From positions 186,001 through 250,000 of the forward strand of contig NZ_JAPMLN010000001.1 in NCBI RefSeq assembly GCF_026410405.1: 64,000 nt of DNA. The letters are read 5' to 3'. The notes beneath the pieces were generated by a model. That model ran no database searches. It was not told where the DNA came from and saw only the letters and a program-made list of their open reading frames with translations. Made by a program: the position numbers and the translations under genes. Source of the stretch: Marinicella gelatinilytica. GTDB taxonomy: Bacteria > Pseudomonadota > Gammaproteobacteria > Xanthomonadales > Marinicellaceae. Positions 45,814-55,390 of the stretch are shown here, piece by piece. Position 1 is the stretch's first letter. Each line of letters opens with the position of its first letter.

Positions 45814-46518
45814 ATGAATTATCAGTTGGCACATAACAGCCACGAAGGCATAAAACGCAGCCACAATGAAGACACCTATGGTATAGATAATGAGCATCAT
45901 GTGTTCTTGGTGGCTGATGGTATGGGCGGTCATGACCATGGTGAAATAGCCAGCGCTTTGGCGCGAGATTATATTATTGCCGGTATTGTGAAGGGCAAAA
46001 GCTTTTCTGAGAGCATTCAAGAAGCCAATGACGCCATTATTGCCTGCTCCTTAGAAAAAGAAAGTCAGTTACCCATGGGAACCACGGTGGCCTTGCTTCA
46101 ATTTGATAATCAGCATTGTCATTGTGCTTGGATAGGCGATTCGCGTATTTATCGCTTACGTTCGGGTAAGCTCACTGCCATCAGCTCTGATCACTCCTAT
46201 GTACAAGAGTTGGTTGATCAGCAACTCATTACCAGTGAACAAGCGCGGAGTCATCCGCACAGAAATGTAGTAACCCAAGCTTTGGGCGTAACGGATAACA
46301 GCGAAATGAAGATTGCTGAAATTACCGATAGTTTACAATCCGGTGACAAATTTTTGGTGTGTAGTGACGGCCTGACTGAAGAGGTAGAAGATCATGATAT
46401 TGAACACATTTTGTGTCAAAATTTATCACCCAAAGAACTGTGTGATCAATTGATTATTAAAGCGTTGGAAAATGGTGGCTCAGATAATATCACAGCCATT
46501 GTTGTGAGTTTAGATTAA
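45814..46518 (+). CDS. PP2C-family serine/threonine protein phosphatase
   Basis: 234 residues from ATG 45814 (a GTG 18 codons upstream is less likely). Motifs are GIKRSHNEDTYGID, FLVADGMGGHDHGEIASALA with the metal aspartate, GTTVALLQFDNQHCHCAWIGDSRIYRLR, ISSDHSYVQELVDQQLIT, FLVCSDGLTEEVEDHDI and NGGSDNITAIVVSL. Soluble stand-alone PP2C of the Stp/PrpC type that removes phosphate from Ser/Thr. No partner kinase is in the window. Its stop is four bases inside the anmK tail (convergent). Confidence 0.93.
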   Translation: MNYQLAHNSHEGIKRSHNEDTYGIDNEHHVFLVADGMGGHDHGEIASALARDYIIAGIVKGKSFSESIQEANDAIIACSLEKESQLPMGTTVALLQFDNQHCHCAWIGDSRIYRLRSGKLTAISSDHSYVQELVDQQLITSEQARSHPHRNVVTQALGVTDNSEMKIAEITDSLQSGDKFLVCSDGLTEEVEDHDIEHILCQNLSPKELCDQLIIKALENGGSDNITAIVVSLD

Positions 46519-47597
46519 CCTACGCCATAGCGAATCCCATAAATATGAGGTTTTTGACAGCCGGTAACTGTTTTTAAGTTTGTTTTTTGTCCACGGCAAT
46601 GACGAGCAGCCAGCCACGCCATTAACATGGCTTCTATGTCATCGGGGGATATCGATAAGGCTTCACTGGTCATGACCGTGCAATCGAGTTTTTCTTGTAA
46701 GGTGACCATTAACAGTACATTATGACTGCCGCCACCCACCACAATCAATTGATCCAAGGATATTTGACTGTCTGTTATGGCTTGTTTAACTGATTCCGCC
46801 ACCAAAATGAGCAACGTTCGTTGAACATCCTCGGGTAACACCTTCATGGCTCTAATATAAGCATTTAACCAACGCTGATTAAAATATTCACGACCGGTGC
46901 TTTTCGGCGGTTGTTTGAGAAAATACGGGTCTTGAAGAAAGGCATGGAGTAAGTTCGTATTTACTTGTCCGGTTTTAGCCCATTGTCCTTCATAATCATA
47001 GGCATGACCGGTGTGTAATTGGCACCACTCATCTAGTAAACAATTTGCAGGACCCACATCAAAACCAATTAATTGCTCACCAATAAGTGTTAGATTGGCA
47101 ATACCGCCTAAATTAAGCACGCCAATATTTTGATTTGATTGCTTAAATAATGCCTGATGTAAAGCCGGTGCTAGTGGCGCACCCTGTCCGCCATAAACCA
47201 TATCGGTTCGTCGAAAATCGCTGATTACCGGGATATTTGTTTGTGATGCCACTAAAGCCGGATGACCCAATTGTATGCTGTTGTTGACCGAGCCATCAGG
47301 CAAATGAGCCACTGTCTGACCGTGTAAACCAATTGCTTGGATAATTGTTCGATCGAGTTGATGTTTCTCTACGAAATGGTTAATGGCGTCGCTGTAAGCC
47401 TGTCCTAAATCAGCATCTAAACGTGCCATGTCACAGGCGCTTAAAGCCTCGCCTTGAATAACAGCCAATACCCTCGACTGAAGGTCTTTTTTAAAAGGAA
47501 TGTAATCACTGCTAAGCAAAGTCAATGGCTTATCTTCAATCAAAGCCAAATCAATGCCATCGGCTGAGGTGCCGGACATAACCCCGATGGTTTTCAC
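46515..47597 (-). CDS. anmK: Anhydro-N-acetylmuramic acid kinase
   Basis: 360 residues, standard size. It phosphorylates anhydro-MurNAc released during wall turnover. The start KTIGVMSGTSADGIDLALIED is the ATPase-fold phosphate loop; AIGLHGQTVAHLPDG, VGVLNLGGIANLTLIGEQLIGFDVGPANCLLDEW and STGREYFNQRW-type blocks, then LIVVGGGSHNVLLMVTL. The start overlaps the upstream M23 peptidase stop by four bases; tyrS-mepM-anmK is a familiar arrangement in gammaproteobacteria, and the pair cooperates in peptidoglycan recycling. Confidence 0.96.
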   Translation of the reverse strand: MKTIGVMSGTSADGIDLALIEDKPLTLLSSDYIPFKKDLQSRVLAVIQGEALSACDMARLDADLGQAYSDAINHFVEKHQLDRTIIQAIGLHGQTVAHLPDGSVNNSIQLGHPALVASQTNIPVISDFRRTDMVYGGQGAPLAPALHQALFKQSNQNIGVLNLGGIANLTLIGEQLIGFDVGPANCLLDEWCQLHTGHAYDYEGQWAKTGQVNTNLLHAFLQDPYFLKQPPKSTGREYFNQRWLNAYIRAMKVLPEDVQRTLLILVAESVKQAITDSQISLDQLIVVGGGSHNVLLMVTLQEKLDCTVMTSEALSISPDDIEAMLMAWLAARHCRGQKTNLKTVTGCQKPHIYGIRYGVG

Positions 47598-48958
47598 TCT
47601 ATATGCGCAATTAAACCGTTATTAATGTTATGTAATTGACCCAAAATCGGTCTGGCATAATCTTGAAAATCAGCCATTTTATTTTTAGCCAATGGTTCTG
47701 CTTTGGGTAAATCAACCGTTCTTGGATTGCGGTGAACACCGTTGTAGATAAATTCATAATGTAAATGCGGTCCGGTGGCTAAACCGGTTGCACCAACATA
47801 ACCGATGGTTTGTTTTTGCTTCACGCGCTGTCCTTGCTTGACGGCTCGCTTAGTGAAATGGAGGTATTTTGTCACAATACCGTTGGGATGCTGAATAAAT
47901 ACATGATGACCGTTGTATTTATTGTAAGCCGAGCGAATGACTTTGCCGGCACCTGCGGCATAAACAGGCGTACCTGTGGGCGCACTGTAATCAATGCCCC
48001 GGTGAGCTTTAACACGTTTTGTGACCGGATGAAGTCTTTTGGGGTTGAAGTTTGAACTGATATATGAAAAATTAAGTGGTGCACGTAAAAATGCTTTCTT
48101 CATACTACGACCATTGGGTGCGTAATATTGAGGATCATTTTCGCCATCATCATATAACACGGCTTCAAAGTGACGATCTTGGTTAGTGAAACTGGCCGCC
48201 AATATACGGCCATCCGTTAAAAACTCACCTTCTTTATATACTTTTTCATAAATCAAACTAAACTGATCGCCGGCTCTAATTTCCAAGACAAAGTCAATGT
48301 CCCAACTAAAAATATTGGCTAAATCCATAATCATTTTGTCACTTAAACCGGCTTTTTTTCCGGCAGAAAAAACCGAGTGATTGATAACGCCTTGAGTACT
48401 AACCAAGCGAACTTGCTGATCTTGGGTGATTATTTCGGTGGAAATCTGACCCATGTCATAATGAATGAATAAGGTTTTAAACTCAGACACTTGATAGGCC
48501 AAGCGTGTCAATTCACCGCTGTGATTAAGCTTAAAATCAATCGTATTGCCCGGCATGACTTTCGTTAATAAGCGACTATCTTCATTAAAATGCGCTATTT
48601 CTAGCAATAAAGACTGAGATAAACCCACTTCTGTAAAAATACCAGATAAGGTTTCGCCTTTTTTGACTTCACGACTAATGTGTTTGAACTGCTCACTACC
48701 AATTAAACCATTCTCAGAAAAGCTCATCAAAGGCGTGACAGGAATCGGTAAATCGTTATAGACCGGTCGGCTGTCTACGTGAGCGTCGGCACCCACGGAT
48801 AATATATCAGCAATGGCAAGTAATACGAACACCACCATCATCGCCATAAAAAGAGACTTTTTACGGGTGAGTTTTGATAACAGTGATAGATTGTTCAAAC
48901 GCGACTTGATAGTAGGCGTGTTTGATTTGTTAGGAATGGCCTGGGCTTTAATAACCAA
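47594..48958 (-). CDS. M23-family murein endopeptidase (MepM/NlpD-like)
   Basis: 454 residues as drawn from a TTG at 48958; another start (ATG at about residue 38) is possible, so the N-terminus is uncertain. A membrane anchor (about 36-55) is followed by an OapA/LysM-like region (REVKKGETLSGIFTEVGLS) and a LytM peptidase: FNPKRLHPVTKRVKAHRGIDYSAPTGTPVYAAGAGKV with metal His/Asp, HPNGIVTKYLHF and GYVGATGLATGPHLHYEF with the HxH ligand. It would cut peptide cross-links in peptidoglycan. Divergent from tyrS with a gap of about 123 bases and overlapping anmK by four. Confidence 0.92.
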   Translation of the reverse strand: MVIKAQAIPNKSNTPTIKSRLNNLSLLSKLTRKKSLFMAMMVVFVLLAIADILSVGADAHVDSRPVYNDLPIPVTPLMSFSENGLIGSEQFKHISREVKKGETLSGIFTEVGLSQSLLLEIAHFNEDSRLLTKVMPGNTIDFKLNHSGELTRLAYQVSEFKTLFIHYDMGQISTEIITQDQQVRLVSTQGVINHSVFSAGKKAGLSDKMIMDLANIFSWDIDFVLEIRAGDQFSLIYEKVYKEGEFLTDGRILAASFTNQDRHFEAVLYDDGENDPQYYAPNGRSMKKAFLRAPLNFSYISSNFNPKRLHPVTKRVKAHRGIDYSAPTGTPVYAAGAGKVIRSAYNKYNGHHVFIQHPNGIVTKYLHFTKRAVKQGQRVKQKQTIGYVGATGLATGPHLHYEFIYNGVHRNPRTVDLPKAEPLAKNKMADFQDYARPILGQLHNINNGLIAHIE

Positions 48959-49081
48959 TTCTCCGATGTGTTGACGTTCAATCGGGATTATATGTTATTT
49001 TTTGGCTCATTACCTTAATTAAGGTTCTCATTTTCGCTGTGTTTTTGTAGAATTAACCCCTTTTTAACGAACTTATTAATC

Positions 49082-50278
49082 ATGTCCATTCAAGACACCT
49101 TAGATTTAATTTGTCGCGGTACAGAAGAAGTCATTAAACTTGATGAACTAAAAAAGAAGCTATCATCCGGGAAGCGACTTAAAGTTAAAGCAGGATTTGA
49201 CCCAACAGCACCTGATTTGCACATTGGACACACGGTTTTAATTAATAAAATGCGCCAGTTTCAGGATTTGGGGCATGAGGTCATTTTTCTAATCGGTGAT
49301 TTTACAGGTATGATTGGTGACCCCAGTGGTAAAAGTGCCACCCGTAAACCCCTCACCCGGGAACAGGTATTGGACAATGCCAAAACCTATCAGCAGCAAA
49401 TTTATAAGATTCTTGATCAGGACAAAACCACCATTGCCTTTAATTCACAGTGGTTTAAAGACATGAGTGCTGCCGATATGATTGAGTTATCTGCACAATA
49501 TAATGTCGCCAGAATGCTGGAAAGAGATGATTTCAATAAGCGTTATAAATCAGGCCAGTCCATCGCCATTCATGAATTTATGTATCCATTGGTGCAAGGT
49601 TATGACTCTGTGGCGCTCGAAGCAGATGTGGAATTAGGTGGCACTGACCAAAAATTTAACTTATTGGTGGGCAGACACTTACAGGCACAAATCGGTCAGG
49701 ACCCTCAAGTGGTGATTACTGTGCCTTTATTAGAAGGTTTAGATGGAGTGCAAAAAATGTCTAAATCATTGGGTAACTATATTGGCATTGATGAAAAGCC
49801 TGAGGTGATGTTCGGTAAAATTATGTCGATTTCAGACGAACTCATGTGGCGTTATTTTGATTTGCTGAGTTTTAAAAGTAATCAAGCGCTGGATCAACTC
49901 AAAACAGAAGTTGCAGCCGGTAAAAATCCGCGTGATGCAAAATTTGAGCTGGCATTAGAAATTATTGCACGTTTTCATAATGATGAAGCGGCAAAAAATG
50001 CGTTAGCCAGTTTTAAAGCTCAATTTCAGAAGGGTGCTATTCCTGATGACATCCCTACCCTGAACTTAACCACCGAGTCCGGGGAAATGGGTATCGCACA
50101 TATTCTTAAAAATGCGGATCTATGTCCAAGCACATCAGAGGCCATTCGCATGGTTAAACAAGGCGCTGTCAAATTAAATGGTGAAAAAATTGAAGATCCT
50201 AAACAGATGTTTAGTGCCGGAACCCAAGGTGTATTTCAGGTTGGTAAACGTAAATTTGCGGAAATAACACTCAATTAA
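49082..50278 (+). CDS. tyrS: Tyrosyl-tRNA synthetase
   Basis: 398 residues, the length of the TyrZ-type enzyme. HIGH at residues 47-50 ([16 protein letters not shown]), KMSKS at 225-229 ([14 protein letters not shown]), and the tyrosine-binding [22 protein letters not shown]-terminal S4-like RNA-binding part ([27 protein letters not shown]-type pattern) is present. It charges tRNA-Tyr. A terminator follows. Confidence 0.97.
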   Translation: MSIQDTLDLICRGTEEVIKLDELKKKLSSGKRLKVKAGFDPTAPDLHIGHTVLINKMRQFQDLGHEVIFLIGDFTGMIGDPSGKSATRKPLTREQVLDNAKTYQQQIYKILDQDKTTIAFNSQWFKDMSAADMIELSAQYNVARMLERDDFNKRYKSGQSIAIHEFMYPLVQGYDSVALEADVELGGTDQKFNLLVGRHLQAQIGQDPQVVITVPLLEGLDGVQKMSKSLGNYIGIDEKPEVMFGKIMSISDELMWRYFDLLSFKSNQALDQLKTEVAAGKNPRDAKFELALEIIARFHNDEAAKNALASFKAQFQKGAIPDDIPTLNLTTESGEMGIAHILKNADLCPSTSEAIRMVKQGAVKLNGEKIEDPKQMFSAGTQGVFQVGKRKFAEITLN

Positions 50279-50285
50279 TCATGTA

Positions 50286-50311
50286 AAAACCCGGCCAGTG
50301 GCCGGGTTTTT
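50286..50311. terminator. Rho-independent terminator after tyrS
   Basis: ACCCGGCC-AGT-GGCCGGGT (50289-50307), a perfect 8-bp GC-rich stem with a 3-base loop, flanked by AAAA and TTTTT. Symmetric, so it probably serves tyrS and the converging minus-strand gene ending at 50339. Confidence 0.88.
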
Positions 50312-50338
50312 CTGTGTAAATTTTCAAGTAATTGCGCT

Positions 50339-51067
50339 TTAAAAGTCGTAAACCAAATTAGCGGATACCAAAGAATCATAGGATTTTTTACCGGGTGCAA
50401 CATCCGTGTTATATCGGTATTGATGGGCCAACTTAACCGAAAACTGGCCATTCACTTTGAATTTCAAGCCCAAATCATTTTGCATAAACGTGTTGTCCTC
50501 ACCGGATTCAATCAGTAACACTTCGCTCAATTTCATGGTTTCGGTTAATGCCCGCATATAATTCAATTTTCCGACAACAACAGCACCGGTGTTTTCAGTT
50601 CGATCGACATCTAGAGCTTCAATTTTATAACCAACACCAATTTCAGTTGAGAATTTATAATTTTCCGAATCAATAAATTGATGCCCCCAACCAAAGGATG
50701 TGGTAATGGTGTAATCAAAGCCTGAAAACTTATCTTTATCATAGCGGGTGTTGTTATAAATATAATCATTGTCATCAAATTTATAACCATTTCGAGAGCT
50801 TAAAGTATAGCGTTCAGCTGTTTCTTCGCCATCACTGGAAGCCCGCACCACATCAAGATTAAAGCTGTTAACCCATTTTTGCGACTCCCGTTCTAGCATT
50901 AACCCTGCCGTTAGGCTCTCATTGTCAGAATTACCAGAGGCCATCGAAAACCCGAGTTGCCCGGCACCGGACCATTGGCCATTGGCTGTGTCTTCATCGG
51001 CTGCTGTGGCCGGCATAAAGAAAAGTGTGCCTGATAACATTAAAAGTGAATTGAGTTGGTTACGCAT
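50339..51067 (-). CDS. DUF481 outer-membrane protein (YdiY-like)
   Basis: 242 residues from ATG 51067, preceded by AGGA at a good distance; the longer frame begins 20 codons upstream. The signal peptide ends at MPATAADED. WSGAGQLGFSMASGNSDNESLTAGLMLERES is the DUF481 start, followed by alternating strands and aromatic-rich turns up to a terminal phenylalanine (ANLVYDF). It is a predicted ten- to twelve-strand barrel inserted in the outer membrane; function is unknown, related proteins are linked to salt or acid responses. Confidence 0.88.
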   Translation of the reverse strand: MRNQLNSLLMLSGTLFFMPATAADEDTANGQWSGAGQLGFSMASGNSDNESLTAGLMLERESQKWVNSFNLDVVRASSDGEETAERYTLSSRNGYKFDDNDYIYNNTRYDKDKFSGFDYTITTSFGWGHQFIDSENYKFSTEIGVGYKIEALDVDRTENTGAVVVGKLNYMRALTETMKLSEVLLIESGEDNTFMQNDLGLKFKVNGQFSVKLAHQYRYNTDVAPGKKSYDSLVSANLVYDF

Positions 51068-51196
51068 AACTGTTCCTGTAAGAAAAAGGTTTAATTTAAT
51101 GGTTTTATTCATAATTTCAATAATCAATGACTTAATAACTCAAAAAACCGCCGTTAAAATGTTAAAATTTGACTGTATTTAACGCAATTGATAACT

Positions 51197-51829
51197 ATGG
51201 CAGAAACCTTAACAAATCGGTTAATGACTGAATTTGATCGTTTTCTTAAAGTGATTAACCACCAAAGTGACACCACAAAAGCGCATCCCGGACAGGCGAT
51301 TCAAGCGCCGGAGTTAAGTGCCCGAGACAAACAACATGTGGGTGGTTTAATGCGCATTAATCATACCGGTGAAGTCTGTGCTCAAGCACTTTATAATGGT
51401 CAAGCCTTATGGGCGAAAGATGCCAAAACCCATGCCCACCTTCGCCAAGCGGTCGCTGAGGAACATGATCATTTAAACTGGTGCCAGGTGCGTTTAGATG
51501 AGCTGGGTGATACAGTCAGCAAGACCAATGTTCTGTGGTATGCACATTCTTTTGCGATTGGCAGTTTAGCGGCTTTTTTTGGTGATGCTGTGAGCTATGG
51601 TTTTGTGATTGAGACAGAGCGACAAGTAGAAAACCACCTTCAGGAACACCTTGACGACATAGGTGAGCAAGATCCGCGTTCTGAAGCCATTTTAAAACAA
51701 ATGCAGCTGGATGAAATCAGACATGGTGAAGATGCCAAAGCTGCCGGCGGTGTTGAATTACCCGAACCTGTCAAAGTGCTGATGACCGGCCTTTCTAAAT
51801 TAATGAAATTTGTGAGTTATAGAATATGA
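51197..51829 (+). CDS. coq7: Coq7 ubiquinone hydroxylase
   Basis: 210 residues from ATG 51197 (a TTG three codons upstream is unlikely). It is the di-iron carboxylate hydroxylase of ubiquinone synthesis that replaces UbiF in many bacteria. The two iron-binding motifs are visible: GGLMRINHTGEVCAQALYNGQ and EEHDHLNWCQVRLDEL in the first half, ETERQVENHLQEHLDD and QMQLDEIRHGEDA in the second. It overlaps the next gene by four bases (ATGA), so the quinone maker and a quinone user are co-transcribed. Confidence 0.96.
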   Translation: MAETLTNRLMTEFDRFLKVINHQSDTTKAHPGQAIQAPELSARDKQHVGGLMRINHTGEVCAQALYNGQALWAKDAKTHAHLRQAVAEEHDHLNWCQVRLDELGDTVSKTNVLWYAHSFAIGSLAAFFGDAVSYGFVIETERQVENHLQEHLDDIGEQDPRSEAILKQMQLDEIRHGEDAKAAGGVELPEPVKVLMTGLSKLMKFVSYRI

Positions 51830-53472
51830 ATAGAGAATCGATGGAATTTGATGTCGTTATTGTCGGCGGTGGCCCTGCGGGATTAGCCACGGCTTGTCGT
51901 CTGGCACAATTGTCACAAGAACAAAAAAAAGATTGGCAAATTGCACTGGTGGAAAAAGGTTCTGAAATTGGTGCCCACATCATGTCCGGTGCGGTGATTG
52001 AAACCGAAGCCTTAAGCGAGTTATTCCCGGATTGGAAAAATATGGGCGCTCCGGTGAAAACCGAAGTTAAAGACGACACCTTCTACTATTTGCGGGGGGC
52101 TGAAAAAGCCACAAAAATCCCCGGTCTATTTATTCCAAAACCCATGCGCAACCATGGTAATTACATCATTTCATTGGGACAGTTATGCCGCTGGCTGGGC
52201 GAACAAGCAGAAAACTTAGGTGTTAATATTTTCCCGGGCTTCCCTGCTTCTGAACTTATTTATGGCGAAGATGGTGCCGTAAAAGGCATTATTACCGGTG
52301 ATATGGGCATTGGCCATGATGGTCAACCCAAAGACAGTTTTGAGCCGGGGTATGAGTTATTGGCCAAACAAACCATATTTGCCGAAGGTTGTCGCGGCTC
52401 TTTGGGTAAACAACTTAAACAACAATTTGATTTAGAAAAGGACTGTGATCCCCAGCATTATGGCTTGGGCTTTAAAGAAATTTGGCAAATTGATGAGCGT
52501 CTATCGAAACCCGGTGAAGTGGTTCATACCCTGGGTTGGCCTTTAGACAATCACACTGAAGGCGGGGGGTTTTTATACCACTCCGCTCCAGGCTTGGTGT
52601 CTTTGGGTTTTGTGGTGGCCTTAAATTATAAAAACCCCTATTTAAGTCCTTTTGAAACCTTTCAGCAATGGAAACTTAACCCGGTCATTAAACAACTACT
52701 CAAAAATGCCAAACGCATTTCCTACGGTGCCAGAGCACTCAATAAGGGCGGTTTTCAATCTTTACCGAAATTAACGTTCCCCGGTGGTTTATTGGTTGGT
52801 TGTGACGCCGGTTTTTTAAACCCTGTTAAAATCAAAGGCACCCACACCGCCTTAAAATCAGGGCTCATTGCCGCAGAATCACTGGCCAAACATCTACTCA
52901 CTACGAATCCTAACTCAGAGCTCACATCCTATGGTGAAGAAATTAAACGCTCAAGCATTTATCACGAATTACAAAAATCAAGAAACTTTGAGCCTGCGTT
53001 AAATAAACTAGGTACATTCTGGGGTGCGGCTTTCACCTACATTGATCAAAATATATTTCTCGGTCATATGCCGTTCACCTGGCGAATAAAACAACCCGAT
53101 TATGCCAGTTATCAACCGGCAGCTGAAAGCACACCGATTGAATACCCAAAACCGGATGGCGAGATTACCTTTGACCGCCTCTCTTCGGTGTTTTTATCCA
53201 GCACCAATCATGAAGAAGATCAACCAAGTCATATTAAACTTAAAGATCAGGATATTCCGATTCAAGTTAATTTACCGCAGTGGGCCGAACCATCGCAGCG
53301 CTATTGTCCGGCGGCTGTTTTTGAGGTGGTGGAAGAATCCGGTGAACAAAAGTTCAGAATTAACTTTCAAAACTGTGTGCATTGTAAAACCTGTGATATC
53401 AATGACCCCTCTCAAAATATAGTGTGGACAACACCGGAAGGCGGTGGTGGTCCAAATTATTCAAATATGTAA
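51826..53472 (+). CDS. Electron transfer flavoprotein:ubiquinone oxidoreductase
   Basis: 548 residues, the typical size. It passes electrons from electron-transfer flavoprotein (fatty acid and amino acid oxidation) to ubiquinone at the inner membrane. FAD motif DVVIVGGGPAGLATACRLAQL at the start; VGCDAGFLNPVKIKGTHTALKSG in the middle; the C-terminal ferredoxin-like cluster motif RYCPAAVFEV...NCVHCKTCDINDPSQNIVWTTPEGGGGPNY supplies the four cysteines of the [4Fe-4S] centre. Co-transcribed with coq7. Confidence 0.96.
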   Translation: MNRESMEFDVVIVGGGPAGLATACRLAQLSQEQKKDWQIALVEKGSEIGAHIMSGAVIETEALSELFPDWKNMGAPVKTEVKDDTFYYLRGAEKATKIPGLFIPKPMRNHGNYIISLGQLCRWLGEQAENLGVNIFPGFPASELIYGEDGAVKGIITGDMGIGHDGQPKDSFEPGYELLAKQTIFAEGCRGSLGKQLKQQFDLEKDCDPQHYGLGFKEIWQIDERLSKPGEVVHTLGWPLDNHTEGGGFLYHSAPGLVSLGFVVALNYKNPYLSPFETFQQWKLNPVIKQLLKNAKRISYGARALNKGGFQSLPKLTFPGGLLVGCDAGFLNPVKIKGTHTALKSGLIAAESLAKHLLTTNPNSELTSYGEEIKRSSIYHELQKSRNFEPALNKLGTFWGAAFTYIDQNIFLGHMPFTWRIKQPDYASYQPAAESTPIEYPKPDGEITFDRLSSVFLSSTNHEEDQPSHIKLKDQDIPIQVNLPQWAEPSQRYCPAAVFEVVEESGEQKFRINFQNCVHCKTCDINDPSQNIVWTTPEGGGGPNYSNM

Positions 53473-53503
53473 AGACAACTGTAACGATAAAATTAATTTT
53501 TAT

Positions 53504-53532
53504 TTGACTCAGGCGAAGACTGTGCGTACAAT
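53504..53532 (+). promoter_or_regulatory. Strong promoter of the cold-shock gene
   Basis: TTGACT (53504-53509), 17-base spacer, TACAAT (53527-53532): five of six matches in both boxes at optimal spacing. Transcription would start near 53539, giving a leader of about 120 bases, which fits the long structured leaders of cold-shock mRNAs. Confidence 0.7.
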
Positions 53533-53659
53533 CTCCCTTGCTCGAAGACTCGCCTGATTACATTTCCTATTCAAAGCTTTATCTTCAAAACATTGACCAG
53601 TGGGTGAAAATCCGTCGAATATCGAGTATTTTTAATTTTAATATATATAGAGTAAATTT

Positions 53660-53875
53660 ATGTCAGAAAAAGTAACAGGTACCGTCAAGTGGTTTGACGA
53701 GTCAAAAGGTTTTGGTTTTATTCAACAAGCTTCCGGATCAGATGTGTTTGCACATTACAGTGCAATTAGCAATGACAACGACGGCTTTCGAACTTTGAAA
53801 GAAGGCCAACAAGTTGAATTCAACGTCACCCAAGGTCAAAAAGGCCCACAGGCTGAAAATATTGTTGCGTTGTAA
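53660..53875 (+). CDS. Cold-shock-domain protein (CspA family)
   Basis: 71 residues, one cold-shock domain. RNA-binding motifs RNP1 (KGFGFI) and RNP2 (DVFAHY) are intact: [21 protein letters not shown], then DVFAHYSAI. It binds single-stranded nucleic acids, opening RNA structure. Long leader upstream and a strong terminator just downstream make a single-gene unit. Whether it is cold-induced cannot be told. Confidence 0.96.
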   Translation: MSEKVTGTVKWFDESKGFGFIQQASGSDVFAHYSAISNDNDGFRTLKEGQQVEFNVTQGQKGPQAENIVAL

Positions 53876-53895
53876 TTTCTAACTCATTACGCAAT

Positions 53896-53925
53896 AAAAA
53901 AGCGGACGTCATGTCCGCTTTTTTT
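53896..53925 (+). terminator. Rho-independent terminator after csp
   Basis: AAAAAAGCGGAC (53896-53907), loop GTCAT, GTCCGCTTTTTT (53913-53924). Perfect stem with a long T-run in the plus direction; symmetric enough to act also on the minus-strand permease gene. Confidence 0.9.
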
Positions 53926-53948
53926 ATGCCTGTAGGTAATTGCTGTCT

Positions 53949-55337
53949 TCATACAAAAAACACACTTAATACCGCAACTGTTAAAGCAGTTATCGATACC
54001 GGTATCGCCAAAGAAACCATGGCAATGTCTTTATAGGAGGTTTTATGCGTCAACCCACAAATGGTCAACAAGGTGATCACCGCACCGTTATGCGGTAAAG
54101 AGTCAAAACCACCGGAGGCCATCGAAGCCAAACGATGCATCCATTCGGGATTAATACCAAACTGAACCGCCATCTCAGCATAGGTGCTGCCCAAAGCTTC
54201 TAGGGCAATGGTCAGGCCACCCGATGCTGAACCGGTAATACCGGCCAATACATTCACCGCCACCACCTCTGAAATCAGGGGATTGTTGGGAGATATATTA
54301 ATCACCGCCTCTTTCACCAAAGTAAATGCCGCTAAAGAAGCAATGGTGGCACCATAACCCACTTCAGAAGCGGTGTTAAAGGTCGGTAACATCGAACCAA
54401 TGGCGCCTTTGGTCATACTGGTGTTGACATTGCGGATACGATTCCAGTTAAGCGCAATAACCGCCAAAACAGCCATAATCAACGCCATAATCATGGACCA
54501 GATAGACACCAATTTATCGGGATTAATGAAGCCAAATTTAGCGGTGTTGAGATAATCGGTGTTCCAGCCGGGGATGACATACTTTTGTAGAACAAAGTTC
54601 GATGCCACCACAATCACCACAGGCACCAAAGCGATCCAAATATTGGGCAGACTTTTTTCTAATTCGTGATCAATCACGGGCTCCATTTTATGGTGAGAAC
54701 CATAGCCTTCGGCTTTAAATTTTTCGACCCGCCGTTTTATCCACCAGATACCGGTAAACATAATGGTAAATCCGGCCACCAATCCGACAATCGGTGCAGC
54801 ATACATATCCGTACCGAAATAACTGGTGGGAATAATGTTATGTATTTGTGAGGTGCCCGGTAAAGCCGTCATACTAAATGTAAAAGCACCCAATGCAATG
54901 GCGGCTGGAATAAAGCGCTTGGGCATATCTGCTTCTTTAAATAAAGCGGCCGCCAAAGGATAAACAGCAAAAGCTACCACAAACACAGAAACACCGCCAT
55001 AGGTTAACAAACCACAAGAAGCGACAATGGCAAACACCGAATGGTGCTGTCCCATTTTATTGATAAATGTTTGGGCGATGGCTTTGGCTGAACCGGAATC
55101 CTCCATTAATTTACCAAATATGGCACCTAACAAAAATATCGGAAAATATTTTATGGCGAAACCACCTAGCTGTACCATAAAGACTTGGGTGTATATACCT
55201 AAAAGCTGGGTTCCCTCACCGGCTAAAACCACTGCCAGCATGGCCAATACCGGTGCTAAAATAATAACGCTAATGCCACGGTAAGCTAAATACATCAATA
55301 ACGCTAAAGACAATAAAATTCCCAATACGCCGAGCAT
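53949..55337 (-). CDS. GntP-family permease
   Basis: 462 residues with about 12-14 membrane helices. The opening MLGVLGILLSLALLMYLAYRGISVIILAPVLAMLAVVL and conserved blocks GGAIFG-like, LPGTSQIHNIIPTSYFGTDMYAAPIVGLVAG and NVLAGITGSASGGLTIALEALGSTYAEMA...GFDSLPHNGAVITLLTICGLTHK are GntP-type. It imports a carboxylic acid with protons; gluconate or a hydroxy acid is usual but no catabolic enzyme is nearby, so the substrate is open. AGGAT lies before the start. Confidence 0.93.
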   Translation of the reverse strand: MLGVLGILLSLALLMYLAYRGISVIILAPVLAMLAVVLAGEGTQLLGIYTQVFMVQLGGFAIKYFPIFLLGAIFGKLMEDSGSAKAIAQTFINKMGQHHSVFAIVASCGLLTYGGVSVFVVAFAVYPLAAALFKEADMPKRFIPAAIALGAFTFSMTALPGTSQIHNIIPTSYFGTDMYAAPIVGLVAGFTIMFTGIWWIKRRVEKFKAEGYGSHHKMEPVIDHELEKSLPNIWIALVPVVIVVASNFVLQKYVIPGWNTDYLNTAKFGFINPDKLVSIWSMIMALIMAVLAVIALNWNRIRNVNTSMTKGAIGSMLPTFNTASEVGYGATIASLAAFTLVKEAVINISPNNPLISEVVAVNVLAGITGSASGGLTIALEALGSTYAEMAVQFGINPEWMHRLASMASGGFDSLPHNGAVITLLTICGLTHKTSYKDIAMVSLAIPVSITALTVAVLSVFFV

Positions 55338-55371
55338 ATTAATATCCTATGAGAGTTCGAGGTTATGTTTT

Positions 55372-55390
55372 AGGTACAGTCACCTCAGTG
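55372..55390 (+). repeat. Relic similar to one end of the RAYT element
   Basis: AGGTACAGTCACCTCAGTG contains ACAGTCACCTCA, identical to bases 25724-25735 at the left RAYT end; one extra T separates the first AGG. No transposase is near. Confidence 0.45.
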
